From assembly GCA_030523905.1 (NCBI GenBank), contig JAUNHO010000065.1, forward strand, positions 1 through 6,332: a DNA stretch of 6,332 nt, read 5' to 3'. Source of the stretch: Bergeyella zoohelcum. Lineage in GTDB: Bacteria > Bacteroidota > Bacteroidia > Flavobacteriales > Weeksellaceae. Of this stretch, positions 1-6,206 are shown piece by piece. A model generated the notes under the pieces. It ran no database searches. It had not been told where the DNA came from and saw only the letters and a program-made list of their open reading frames with translations. The position numbers were made by a program, and so were the translations under genes. The first letter of the stretch is position 1; each line of letters opens with the position of its first letter.

Positions 1-191
1 TTGTGGTGGGCAACAACAACTATGTGTCTATCACTACGGAAAGCAAGGCAGAAGCCGACCGACTTTTCACCGCACTTAGCGAAAACGGCGAAATTGAAAT
101 GCCCATTGGCGACCAGTTTTTTGGATATTTCGGAAGTTTCCAAGACCAGTTTGGTGTTCGCTGGATGGTTCATTTCGCTGAAGAAAAATAA
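1..191 (+). CDS. VOC/PhnB-like family protein, C-terminal fragment
   Basis: This is the 3' end of a gene that begins before the window. It is read in the frame starting at base 3 and stops at the TAA at 189-191. The roughly 62 visible residues match the last third of small VOC-superfamily (glyoxalase/bleomycin-resistance fold, PhnB or 3-demethylubiquinone methyltransferase-like) proteins. Visible marks are a strand with SITTES, an acidic helix ending ADRLFTALSENGE, the segment MPIGDQFFGYFGSFQDQFG, and a closing strand RWMVHF. These fit the usual PhnB-like end, where an FG turn precedes a WMV strand. Such proteins usually form dimers that bind a small molecule or metal; the substrate here cannot be told. 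The alternative frame from base 1 lacks this family pattern. The gene converges on the DinB-like gene, with a hairpin terminator between them. The family call is fairly sure and the function is unknown. Confidence 0.8.
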   Translation, partial: VVGNNNYVSITTESKAEADRLFTALSENGEIEMPIGDQFFGYFGSFQDQFGVRWMVHFAEEK

Positions 192-199
192 AAATTAAG

Positions 200-231
200 A
201 AAAAAACTTGTCAATACCGACAAGTTTTTTT
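200..231. terminator. Bidirectional intrinsic terminator
   Basis: A perfect 13-bp inverted repeat: AAAAAAACTTGTC at 200-212, a 6-base loop AATACC, and GACAAGTTTTTTT at 219-231. The stem ends in an A tract on the left and a T tract on the right, so each strand's transcript would end in a U run. It lies between two convergent genes, 8 bases after the VOC stop and 11 bases from the DinB stop, which is where a shared terminator would sit. Confidence 0.88.
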
Positions 232-242
232 GTTAGATATTT

Positions 243-716
243 CTAATGTTTGTCATAAAATGCAGGTGGTTCTATTCCTAAAACTCTCAGGTATACATAG
301 CCTTGACCACGGTGATGTATCTCATTTTCAATAAAATAAGTGAGATTTCCCATAATTGAAAAGTGAAACATACCAAATAGATTGAACATTTCACGATAAC
401 GCTCTTGTGTGGTTTCCTTTCCGAATGTTTCAATCAGAGAAGTGGTTTTGTCCCAGTTTTCTAAAATTTCGTTTTTAGTTTTTCCTGCATATCCTTTATG
501 GTCAGAAAAAGGAATTGCTTCATTTTCAGTAAATTGCTTAATTGCAGAATCGGCAATGAATAATAATTCATCTATCATACAGGAAAAAGGACGCATTCCT
601 CCTATGGAGAATTCAAACAAATCTTTCTCTGGAAAAGCTTCTATAACTTTGCGTGTTAGTCGGCGGTTGGCTTGCCAATTTTCAATCCATTCTTGGGGGG
701 TAATGATGTCTTTCAT
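243..716 (-). CDS. DinB family protein (DinB/YfiT-like four-helix fold)
   Basis: The protein has 157 residues, the normal length for a stand-alone DinB/YfiT-like four-helix-bundle protein. The family signature is at the C-terminus: NEIHHRGQ at residues 131-138, followed by a helix YVYLRVLGIEPPAFY (140-154). An IGGMRPF segment at 38-44 precedes helix 2. In metal-binding members, three histidines from separate helices hold a divalent metal. Here His134/His135 are present, but the usual helix-2 histidine position carries acidic or hydrophobic residues (Asp49, Glu50). This departure is, from memory, shared by one subfamily of GGMRPF-containing DinB proteins. Known relatives include thiol-dependent transferases and hydrolases, and many have no assigned function; the name does not imply DNA polymerase IV. 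The ATG at 714-716 is chosen because the fold starts immediately and the upstream sequence is A-rich in the sense direction. The gene appears monocistronic, facing away from the ricT operon. Confidence 0.85.
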   Translation of the reverse strand: MKDIITPQEWIENWQANRRLTRKVIEAFPEKDLFEFSIGGMRPFSCMIDELLFIADSAIKQFTENEAIPFSDHKGYAGKTKNEILENWDKTTSLIETFGKETTQERYREMFNLFGMFHFSIMGNLTYFIENEIHHRGQGYVYLRVLGIEPPAFYDKH

Positions 717-736
717 TTTATTTATGATTTTTGGGG

Positions 737-744
737 CAAAGATA
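737..744 (-). promoter_or_regulatory. Candidate -7 box for the DinB-like gene
   Basis: On the - strand this reads TATCTTTG, an exact match to the Bacteroidota TAnnTTTG -7 consensus. It lies 20 bases upstream of the DinB-like ATG, which would give a very short leader. No clear TTG -33 element is seen at the usual distance, so the call rests on the -7 box and its position in a divergent intergenic region. Confidence 0.35.
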
Positions 745-851
745 TGATATTGGTGCGGATTATGTGAAAAAAAACAGAATAGAAATATGGTTTTTGGAAA
801 GGAAAAATATAAAGTTTGAAAAAAGAAAATCTATATTAGATAAAAATATAC

Positions 852-859
852 TAAATTTG
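852..859 (+). promoter_or_regulatory. Candidate -7 box for the ricT-gldH-pbp1A operon
   Basis: TAAATTTG is an exact match to the Bacteroidota -7 consensus TAnnTTTG and lies 34 bases upstream of the ricT ATG. This predicts a leader of roughly 25-30 bases. The nearest TTTG upstream (815-818) is 33 bases away, too far for the usual -33 spacing of about 17-23, so the upstream element is missing or degenerate. An AAGGA at 886-890 near the ATG may act as a weak ribosome binding site with a short spacer. Confidence 0.42.
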
Positions 860-893
860 CAAGAATTTAATCATAAATAAAATATAAGGAAAT

Positions 894-2171
894 ATGAGTT
901 GTGGATGTAAAACATCTGGGAGCACGGAACATTCGTGTGGAACGAAATCTGCTACGGGCTGCGAGAGCGTAGACATCTGCGGTAATAGCTATAAACTAAG
1001 CGTTTTTGACTGGCTTTCCAATGTGCAAAATCCTTCACAAAGAGACGAAGAGCAGTATGTGGAAATAAGATTCAAAAATGATAGAAAATCTTTTTATAAA
1101 AATATACACAATCTGCCATTGCATATAGGTAGTATAGTAACCGTAGAAGCTAGCCCTGGCTATGATGTAGGCGTAGTGAGCCTCACTGGCGAACTGGTGA
1201 AAATCCAGATGAAAAAGAAGAAATTCCAGACCGAACAGGCTCTGAAAATATATAGAGTAGCCCACCAAAAAGATGTGGAAATATGGCGACAAGCTCGTGA
1301 AAAAGAAAACGATGTGAAGCGTGAGGCTAAAATCATCGCCGCAAAACTAGGGCTACAAATGAAAATAACCGATGTGGAGTATCAGGGAGATGCCTCAAAA
1401 GCTACTTTCTACTACACTGCGGATAGCCGTATAGATTTTCGCCAACTGATAAAAGAATTTGCAAATCTCTTCAAGACGAAGATAGATATGAAGCAGATTG
1501 GGTTCAGGCAAGAGGCCTCAAAAATTGGTGGGATAGGCTCTTGCGGAAGGGAGTTGTGTTGCTCATCTTGGCTTACGGATTTCCGTTCGGTTAATACCAA
1601 TGCGGCTCGTTATCAGCAACTTAGTATTAACCCTCAGAAATTGGCGGGGCAATGTGGCAAACTTAAATGCTGTCTCAATTTTGAGTTGGATTCCTATCTT
1701 GATGCACTTTCTGGTTTTCCGCCATCAAATACCGTTTTGGATACCGAAAAAGGCAAGGCTTTCTGCATTAAAATAGATGTTTTCAAGAAGAAAATGTGGT
1801 TTGCTTATACCGAAAACCCTATGGCGTGGTATGGTGTGGAAATAGATAAGGTAAAACAGCAGATAAAAAAGAATGCTAAAGGAGAGAAGTCGGAGGCGTT
1901 GGAAGATTTAGTAACGGAGGAGGCTTCGGCATTGAAATCTGTGGATTTAATCCAAGAAAGCAGTGCTGATCGTTTTGAGAAAAAAGAAAGGCAGGAACGC
2001 AAACGAAATAATAAAAACAATAAGCGAATGCCTGATAACCAAAGGAAAAATGCCAATCAGCAAAATAAAAATCAGCAAAACGACCGCAATACCGAAAGAA
2101 AGAATGATAATAATGGCAAACCGAGAAAAAATTTCAAAAGGAATAACCCTAAAAAAAATAATAATGAGTAG
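894..2171 (+). CDS. ricT: PSP1 domain protein, RicT/YaaT-like
   Basis: This 425-residue cytoplasmic protein belongs to the PSP1-C-terminal (RicT/YaaT) family. In Bacillus subtilis, RicT works with RicA and RicF in an Fe-S-carrying complex that steers RNase Y mRNA processing; the role in Bacteroidota is not established. The layout shows four parts. First is a cysteine-rich head (Cys3, Cys5, Cys15, Cys23, Cys29). Next is a core from about 52 to 130 with the KIY..A..KD-type segment that starts the PSP1 domain. The domain proper (about 140-265) contains KLGLQMKI, DFRQLIKEFA and IGSCGRELCC. It includes the family's conserved cysteines: Cys217, Cys222, Cys223, Cys254, Cys259 and Cys260. Last is a highly charged tail (about 360-425) rich in Asn, Lys, Arg and Gln that is probably disordered and could bind RNA. 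The ATG at 894 follows an A-rich leader with AAGGA. The 3' end overlaps gldH by 8 bases, so translation of the two is likely coupled. Family assignment is firm; use of the symbol ricT rests on homology only. Confidence 0.9.
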   Translation: MSCGCKTSGSTEHSCGTKSATGCESVDICGNSYKLSVFDWLSNVQNPSQRDEEQYVEIRFKNDRKSFYKNIHNLPLHIGSIVTVEASPGYDVGVVSLTGELVKIQMKKKKFQTEQALKIYRVAHQKDVEIWRQAREKENDVKREAKIIAAKLGLQMKITDVEYQGDASKATFYYTADSRIDFRQLIKEFANLFKTKIDMKQIGFRQEASKIGGIGSCGRELCCSSWLTDFRSVNTNAARYQQLSINPQKLAGQCGKLKCCLNFELDSYLDALSGFPPSNTVLDTEKGKAFCIKIDVFKKKMWFAYTENPMAWYGVEIDKVKQQIKKNAKGEKSEALEDLVTEEASALKSVDLIQESSADRFEKKERQERKRNNKNNKRMPDNQRKNANQQNKNQQNDRNTERKNDNNGKPRKNFKRNNPKKNNNE

Positions 2172-2625
2172 AAGTTGGGTCGCTTTTTTAAGTTTTTTTG
2201 CATTGGTGGGTTGTCAGTTTTCAAGTGAAGAGGTCTATATGAACGCCTTGGACGGAAACTGGGAGAAGAATAATATCCAAAAATTTCAGTTTGAAGTAAA
2301 GGACACTCATACGCCTAAAAATATTATATTTGTCGTAAGGAATAATAATGATTACCCTTTCACCAACTTGCGTGTTTTTGGTAAAATCTACAAAAAAGGC
2401 ACAAAACCTACCACTACCGATACGCTTAATTATATTTTAGCAAAACCCAACGGAGGGTGGCTAGGCAAGGGCTTTGGCGATACCAAAGAGATATTATTTC
2501 AGTATAAAACAGGGACAGCCTTGGAGCAGGGGCAGTATGTGGTAGAGGTACAGCAGGCAATGCGTAAAGATACCCTTGTAGGGATAGAAGATATAGGTAT
2601 AAAAATAGAATTAGCAAAACCATAA
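2164..2625 (+). CDS. gldH: Gliding motility lipoprotein GldH
   Basis: This is a 153-residue lipoprotein precursor. Its short signal peptide has Arg3, a hydrophobic run VAFLSFFALVG, and a lipobox LVGC, so Cys17 would be the lipidated first residue. The mature part fits GldH: ALDGNWEKNNIQKFQFEV, then VRNNNDYPFTNLRVF, LGKGFGD, an EQGQYVVEVQQAMR strand and DTLVGIEDIGIKIEL at the end. In Flavobacterium johnsoniae, GldH is one of the lipoproteins needed for gliding and for a working motility/type IX secretion apparatus. It is also kept in non-gliding relatives, so its presence does not prove motility. The ATG at 2164 is chosen over longer in-frame starts because it sits directly before the signal peptide; a longer reading runs back through ricT and would bury that signal. 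The start lies inside the last codons of ricT with no Shine-Dalgarno sequence, consistent with coupled translation. The next gene follows after 2 bases. Confidence 0.9.
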   Translation: MSRSWVAFLSFFALVGCQFSSEEVYMNALDGNWEKNNIQKFQFEVKDTHTPKNIIFVVRNNNDYPFTNLRVFGKIYKKGTKPTTTDTLNYILAKPNGGWLGKGFGDTKEILFQYKTGTALEQGQYVVEVQQAMRKDTLVGIEDIGIKIELAKP

Positions 2626-2627
2626 AT

Positions 2628-5003
2628 ATGGATAATAAAAAAAATACAAAAACATTTCCGCTTCCTCCGAAGAAGAAGAAAAATACAGGATACCGCAAAT
2701 GGATTGCCTTTATTTGGATAGGTCTATTGGCGTTTGTTGTGGGTGTGTCTGGTTTGTTTTTTGCAGTGTCCCAAGGGCTACTGGGAGAGATGCCAGATGT
2801 ACAAGAGCTGGAAAACCCAGACATCTATGTGGCATCAGAGATTTATTCTTCTGATGGGGTTCTTTTAGGAAAATTTGAGAAGGAAAAAACACAGCCAGTA
2901 ACATTCAAAGACTTACCACCACATTTGGTTTATGCCCTTCAGGCAAAGGAAGACGAGCGTTTCAAGGAGCATTCAGGGATAGATTTGAAATCTGTACTTC
3001 GTGCGGTATATTTCCAAGGAAATAGAGGTGGTGGCTCTACCATTACCCAGCAGTTGGCAAAACTACTCTTCACAGGTACGGCATCGCAAAATAAGGTGCA
3101 AAGGGTTTTCCAAAAACTGAAAGAATGGGTAGTAGCCGTGAGTCTTGAAAAACGCTATACCAAAGAGGAAATCATCACGCTTTATTTCAATAAATTTGAT
3201 TTTACTTATAATGCCAACGGGATAGAGATGGCATCAAAAATTTATTTTAATAAAAAAACAAAAGACCTTACCCTCCCCGAAGCAGCGATGTTTGTGGCAA
3301 TGCTAGAAGCTCCTATTGCTAATAACCCTCTACGAAATGTGGAGAGAGCAAAGAAAAGGAGAGATGTGGTTTTACAACAGATGCTAGAAACAGGCTATAT
3401 AGACCAAAGCACTTACCAAAGAGCCGTAGATACGCCTATTAAGGTAGATTATCACCCAATCAAAACCATAGATGAGGGTGGATACTCGGCTTATTATAAA
3501 TTTTATTTGAGAAAAGAAATAGACCAAATTTTGAAGGAACACGAAAAGAAAACAGGCAAAAAACTCAATCTTTTCCGTGATGGTCTCAAAATCTATGTGA
3601 CGCTAGATTCTAAAATGCAGAAATACGCAGAAGAGGCTATGAAAGAGCATCTTACCGATTTGCAAAGGCGTTTTGATGCTGAACAAAAAGGCAGAAAAAA
3701 CCGCCCATTCTATGATATTTCTCAGGATAATGCAGATAAAATAATGCTACAAGCAATGAAGCGAACGGGGAGATATAAGCAACTAGCAAATGCTGGTGTT
3801 TCAGAGGATTCTATAATGATGGAGTTCAAAAAACCGATTAAAACCACGCGTTTCACTTGGGCAGGAGAAGAGGAGGTAGAGATGTCTCCATATGATTCCA
3901 TCAGATACCATAAGCAAATTGCACAAGCAGGGCTAATGTCTATGAACCCAGGTACAGGAGAGATAAAAGCCTGGGTAGGTGGTATCAACTGGCAACACTT
4001 CCAGTATGACCATATCAAGCAAGGGAAAAGACAGGTAGGTTCTACCTTTAAGCCATTCGTATATGCGGCTGCAATTATGAATCTTGGAATGACACCTTGT
4101 TCGCCAGTTTCCAACGGAACATATACCAAAGGCTCTTGGCGTGTAGTAGGTAGTGGCGGAATGTTGGCGATAAAAGATGGTTTGGCTCATTCCAAAAACC
4201 CTATTGCCGTTAGGTTGATAGATCAGGTAGGGGTAGATAAAGTGATTCAATTAGCAAGAGATTTAGGTGTAGAGAGCGAAATGCCTCGTAATAACACCAT
4301 TGCTTTGGGGTCTTCGGATATTACTATTTATGAAATGCTTGGGGCATATAGTACCTTTGCAAATTTCGGTAATTATACCAAACCAGAGATGATATGGCGT
4401 ATAGAAGATGCCAATGGACGAGTAATAAAAGAAATGAAACCAGAGGTAAAAGAAGTAATGAACGAAACCTATGCCTATGCAATGATTGAGATGATGAAAG
4501 GCGTATCGGCGTACGGAACTGCATCTGGCGAACTTTCTAGAAGAGGTATCTCTAAAGATGTAGAGATTGCTGCCAAGACTGGTACTACGCAAAATAACTC
4601 CGATGGTTGGTTCATTGGTATGACGCCTAATCTCACCACTGGTGTATGGGTAGGCTGGGAAGATAGAGCCACGCACTTCCGTAGTACTGGCGAGGGACAA
4701 GGTGCGAAAATGGCACTCCCTATCTGGGCTATCTATATGAAGAAAGTATGGGCAGATAAAACGCTCGGTATTTCGCCTGATGATAAATTTGTGAAGCCGT
4801 CCGACTGGTCAGATGGATGTTCCGAACTGCAAGGCTTCGGTGGTGGATATGGCGATGAGGGCGGACTACAAACCCTCGATGAGCTGAAAAACCCTATTAT
4901 AGAAAAACCAGTGGAGACAGGTAGACCTTCTAATGGTAAAAAAGTAGAGGAAGATATTAACCAAAATATTAATTCTGGCTCCGAGGTAGATTTTAACCAA
5001 TAG
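2628..5003 (+). CDS. mrcA: Class A penicillin-binding protein 1A (transglycosylase/transpeptidase)
   Basis: This 791-residue bifunctional enzyme polymerises lipid II into glycan strands and cross-links the peptides in the periplasm. After a basic cytoplasmic N-terminus (1-24) there is one membrane segment (about 25-48). The GT51 glycosyltransferase domain follows, with all its motifs: EDERFKEHSGID with catalytic Glu108, GGSTITQQLAK (135-145), a third motif with Glu166 and Glu174 running into TLYFNKFDF, and NGIEMASKIYFNK (197-209). The penicillin-binding transpeptidase domain carries STFK with nucleophile Ser472, SKN at 522-524 and KTGT at 650-653. The stretch between the two domains (about 330-430) is long and charged. 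The tail after about 755 is acidic, Asn-rich and probably flexible. All catalytic residues are present, so the protein should be active. It is the third gene of the operon, 2 bases after gldH; there is no recognisable Shine-Dalgarno sequence, so coupling is likely. The symbol mrcA follows E. coli usage; family identity is certain, exact orthology is not. Confidence 0.96.
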   Translation: MDNKKNTKTFPLPPKKKKNTGYRKWIAFIWIGLLAFVVGVSGLFFAVSQGLLGEMPDVQELENPDIYVASEIYSSDGVLLGKFEKEKTQPVTFKDLPPHLVYALQAKEDERFKEHSGIDLKSVLRAVYFQGNRGGGSTITQQLAKLLFTGTASQNKVQRVFQKLKEWVVAVSLEKRYTKEEIITLYFNKFDFTYNANGIEMASKIYFNKKTKDLTLPEAAMFVAMLEAPIANNPLRNVERAKKRRDVVLQQMLETGYIDQSTYQRAVDTPIKVDYHPIKTIDEGGYSAYYKFYLRKEIDQILKEHEKKTGKKLNLFRDGLKIYVTLDSKMQKYAEEAMKEHLTDLQRRFDAEQKGRKNRPFYDISQDNADKIMLQAMKRTGRYKQLANAGVSEDSIMMEFKKPIKTTRFTWAGEEEVEMSPYDSIRYHKQIAQAGLMSMNPGTGEIKAWVGGINWQHFQYDHIKQGKRQVGSTFKPFVYAAAIMNLGMTPCSPVSNGTYTKGSWRVVGSGGMLAIKDGLAHSKNPIAVRLIDQVGVDKVIQLARDLGVESEMPRNNTIALGSSDITIYEMLGAYSTFANFGNYTKPEMIWRIEDANGRVIKEMKPEVKEVMNETYAYAMIEMMKGVSAYGTASGELSRRGISKDVEIAAKTGTTQNNSDGWFIGMTPNLTTGVWVGWEDRATHFRSTGEGQGAKMALPIWAIYMKKVWADKTLGISPDDKFVKPSDWSDGCSELQGFGGGYGDEGGLQTLDELKNPIIEKPVETGRPSNGKKVEEDINQNINSGSEVDFNQ

Positions 5004-5013
5004 AAATAATCAG

Positions 5014-5021
5014 AAAAGGAG
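5014..5021 (+). promoter_or_regulatory. Ribosome binding site deciding the haem-protein start
   Basis: AAAAGGAG lies 9 bases before the ATG at 5031. An in-frame TTG at 5022 would lie directly against it with no spacer, so the ATG is the better start. This is the only clear Shine-Dalgarno-like site in the operon, and the gene it serves is the one separated from its upstream neighbour by more than a few bases. Confidence 0.6.
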
Positions 5022-5030
5022 TTGATTAAG

Positions 5031-5489
5031 ATGAAAAAGGCTTTGAAAATAGCACTTTATATTGTTGTAGTGTTTGCATTGGTGCAGTTCATTCCTGTGG
5101 ATAGGACGAATCCGCCAGTGCAAACGAGCAATAATTTTGCACATATTTTCAAAACACCGAAAGAGGTAGAGCAAATCCTCCGAAAGGCGTGCTATGATTG
5201 CCATTCCAACGAGACCATTTACCCTCGTTATGCTTTTGTGGCACCCATTTCGTGGTCGGTAAAGCATCATATCAATAAGGGAAGAAAGCATCTCAACTTC
5301 TCCGAATGGGGTACCTATAATCAGGACTTAAAGGAAGGAATGCTGAGAAACTCTGTAGCTGATATAGAGCAAAACCGAATGCCCCTAGCTGGTTACATCG
5401 CACAGCACCCAGAGGCCCAGCTAACCGACCAAGAAAAACAACTCGTGATAGACTACCTCAACCAGATTTTGAAGTCTGGGAAATATTAA
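5031..5489 (+). CDS. Membrane-anchored haem-binding domain protein (CxxCH)
   Basis: The protein has 152 residues from the ATG at 5031, chosen for its Shine-Dalgarno spacing and for the MKKALK start before the hydrophobic segment. Residues 7-22 form one membrane helix with no lipobox cysteine and no evident signal cleavage site, so the protein is probably held in the inner membrane facing the periplasm. The haem-attachment motif is CYDCH (Cys54, Cys57, His58), followed by SNETIYPRYAFVAPISW and a KHHINKGRKHLNFSEW segment typical of the Bacteroidota haem_bd-type domain. An NRMPL near 115-119 offers Met117 as a possible second haem ligand, by analogy with c-type cytochromes. Its partner and electron-transfer role are unknown. 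It lies 27 bases after PBP1A and is probably cotranscribed. The family call is secure; attachment of haem c is inferred from the motif. Confidence 0.88.
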   Translation: MKKALKIALYIVVVFALVQFIPVDRTNPPVQTSNNFAHIFKTPKEVEQILRKACYDCHSNETIYPRYAFVAPISWSVKHHINKGRKHLNFSEWGTYNQDLKEGMLRNSVADIEQNRMPLAGYIAQHPEAQLTDQEKQLVIDYLNQILKSGKY

Positions 5490-5606
5490 TTAAAGAATAT
5501 ATGATTAAGGTATTGAATATCGAAAGAAAAATTATTTGATACTATTGAAAAAATAATCATATTCATATAAGAGAAGAAGTGGAAAATAGTTTTTAATAAG
5601 AAAAAA
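5490..5606 (+). other. AT-rich gap with a 12-codon ORF, possible gene remnant
   Basis: No full gene or strong terminator is seen here. An ORF at 5501-5539 encodes MIKVLNIERKII and then stops. Its first ten residues resemble the N-terminal strand of family 1-type glycosyltransferases from polysaccharide loci, so it may be the stub of a gene lost at a recombination junction. The match is short and could be chance. A 9-bp inverted repeat, ATATGATTA at 5499-5507 and TAATCATAT at 5554-5562, encloses this ORF with a long loop, and TATTGAA is repeated at 5511 and 5543. A degenerate -7-like TACTATTG at 5540-5547, with a TTG at 5513-5515, could be the promoter of the acyltransferase, but it has one mismatch and long spacing. 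Confidence 0.3.
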
Positions 5607-6206
5607 ATGAAAAAAATAATTCTAAAATTTCTTATACTGATACCAAAAATATTAGAAAGAATAAAAATAGAGCATACAAAGATTCAGCTTGTATCGTTAG
5701 GCAAAGGAAATGTAAATCCATCAGTAGAAGTAGGAAGAAATACCTATTTACAAATTCACCCTAATATCAAATCTTTAGTAATAAAAGAAAATGTGAGCTG
5801 GAGAGATAACAATGCTATTAGAATGAATGAAGGAGCAACCCTCATAATGGAGAAAAATGTATATCTAAGCCAATACACATCTATTAATTGTCTAGAAAAA
5901 ATAATAATAGGAGAAAATTCTTGGATAGGAGAAGGTTCCAAACTTTATGATCATAACCATGCTTATGTGACAGAGCCTGAATACGAATGGAAAATTAGAG
6001 ATTTTGAAACAGCACCAATTATAATTGGTAAAAATGTAAAAATATATAGTAATGTAACCATTTTGAAAGGAGTTACCATAGGTGATAATGTTATTATAGG
6101 ATCTGGTTGTACGATTTATAAAGATATACCTAGTGGCTCTATTGTCATCAATAAAAGCGAAAATATTATAAAAGATATTTTTGAACATAAGAAAAGAAAG
6201 GGGTAG
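5607..6206 (+). CDS. Left-handed beta-helix acyltransferase (hexapeptide repeat), surface polysaccharide type
   Basis: The 199-residue protein is an O-acyltransferase (usually acetyl) of the hexapeptide/LbH family, which works as a trimer with acetyl-CoA. Irregular [IVL]-G/x hexapeptide turns run from about 55 to 175. The clearest are IIIGENSWIGEGS (99-111) and IIIGKNVKIYSNVTILKGVTIGDNVIIGSG (138-167, hexad phasing visible). The DHNH at 115-118 is the position of the catalytic histidine in WbbJ/NodL/Maa-like enzymes. A loop EPEYEWKIRDFETAP interrupts the helix, as in this family. A hydrophobic, basic N-terminus (MKKIILKFLILIPKIL) may be membrane-associating. The ATG at 5607 follows an A-rich leader. 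The acceptor is probably a sugar of capsule or O-antigen. Three 60-base lines that I counted in this gene are 27-28% GC, against 38-55% in lines counted in PBP1A, which suggests separate origin. Whether it belongs to a larger polysaccharide locus lies beyond the window. Confidence 0.85.
   Translation: MKKIILKFLILIPKILERIKIEHTKIQLVSLGKGNVNPSVEVGRNTYLQIHPNIKSLVIKENVSWRDNNAIRMNEGATLIMEKNVYLSQYTSINCLEKIIIGENSWIGEGSKLYDHNHAYVTEPEYEWKIRDFETAPIIIGKNVKIYSNVTILKGVTIGDNVIIGSGCTIYKDIPSGSIVINKSENIIKDIFEHKKRKG

Noticed and set aside
409..747. 112-codon + strand ORF opposite the DinB-like gene
   Set aside because: No family features, and the - strand frame has a clear DinB signature.
1963..2163. Longer in-frame start for GldH within ricT
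   Set aside because: The extension is a shadow of the ricT tail and would place the lipoprotein signal peptide and lipobox deep inside the protein.
2031..2165. A-rich, repetitive stretch at the ricT 3' end as a tandem repeat or CRISPR-like element
   Set aside because: It is explained by Asn/Lys/Gln codons (AAT, AAA, CAA) of the charged tail, with no regular repeat unit or spacers.
3722..4700. Several long reading frames on the - strand opposite PBP1A
   Set aside because: They have no recognisable domain and lie opposite a strongly conserved enzyme with all catalytic motifs; they are shadow frames.
4784..4791. TAAATTTG inside PBP1A as an internal promoter for the haem gene
   Set aside because: It matches the -7 consensus but has no TTG at the right distance. 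Similar matches occur inside coding sequence where no promoter is needed (3191-3198 and TATATTTG at 2325-2332), so chance is likely.
5022..5030. TTG at 5022 as the haem-protein start
   Set aside because: It lies directly against the AAAAGGAG site, leaving no spacer; the ATG at 5031 has a suitable spacer and begins a typical MKK membrane anchor.
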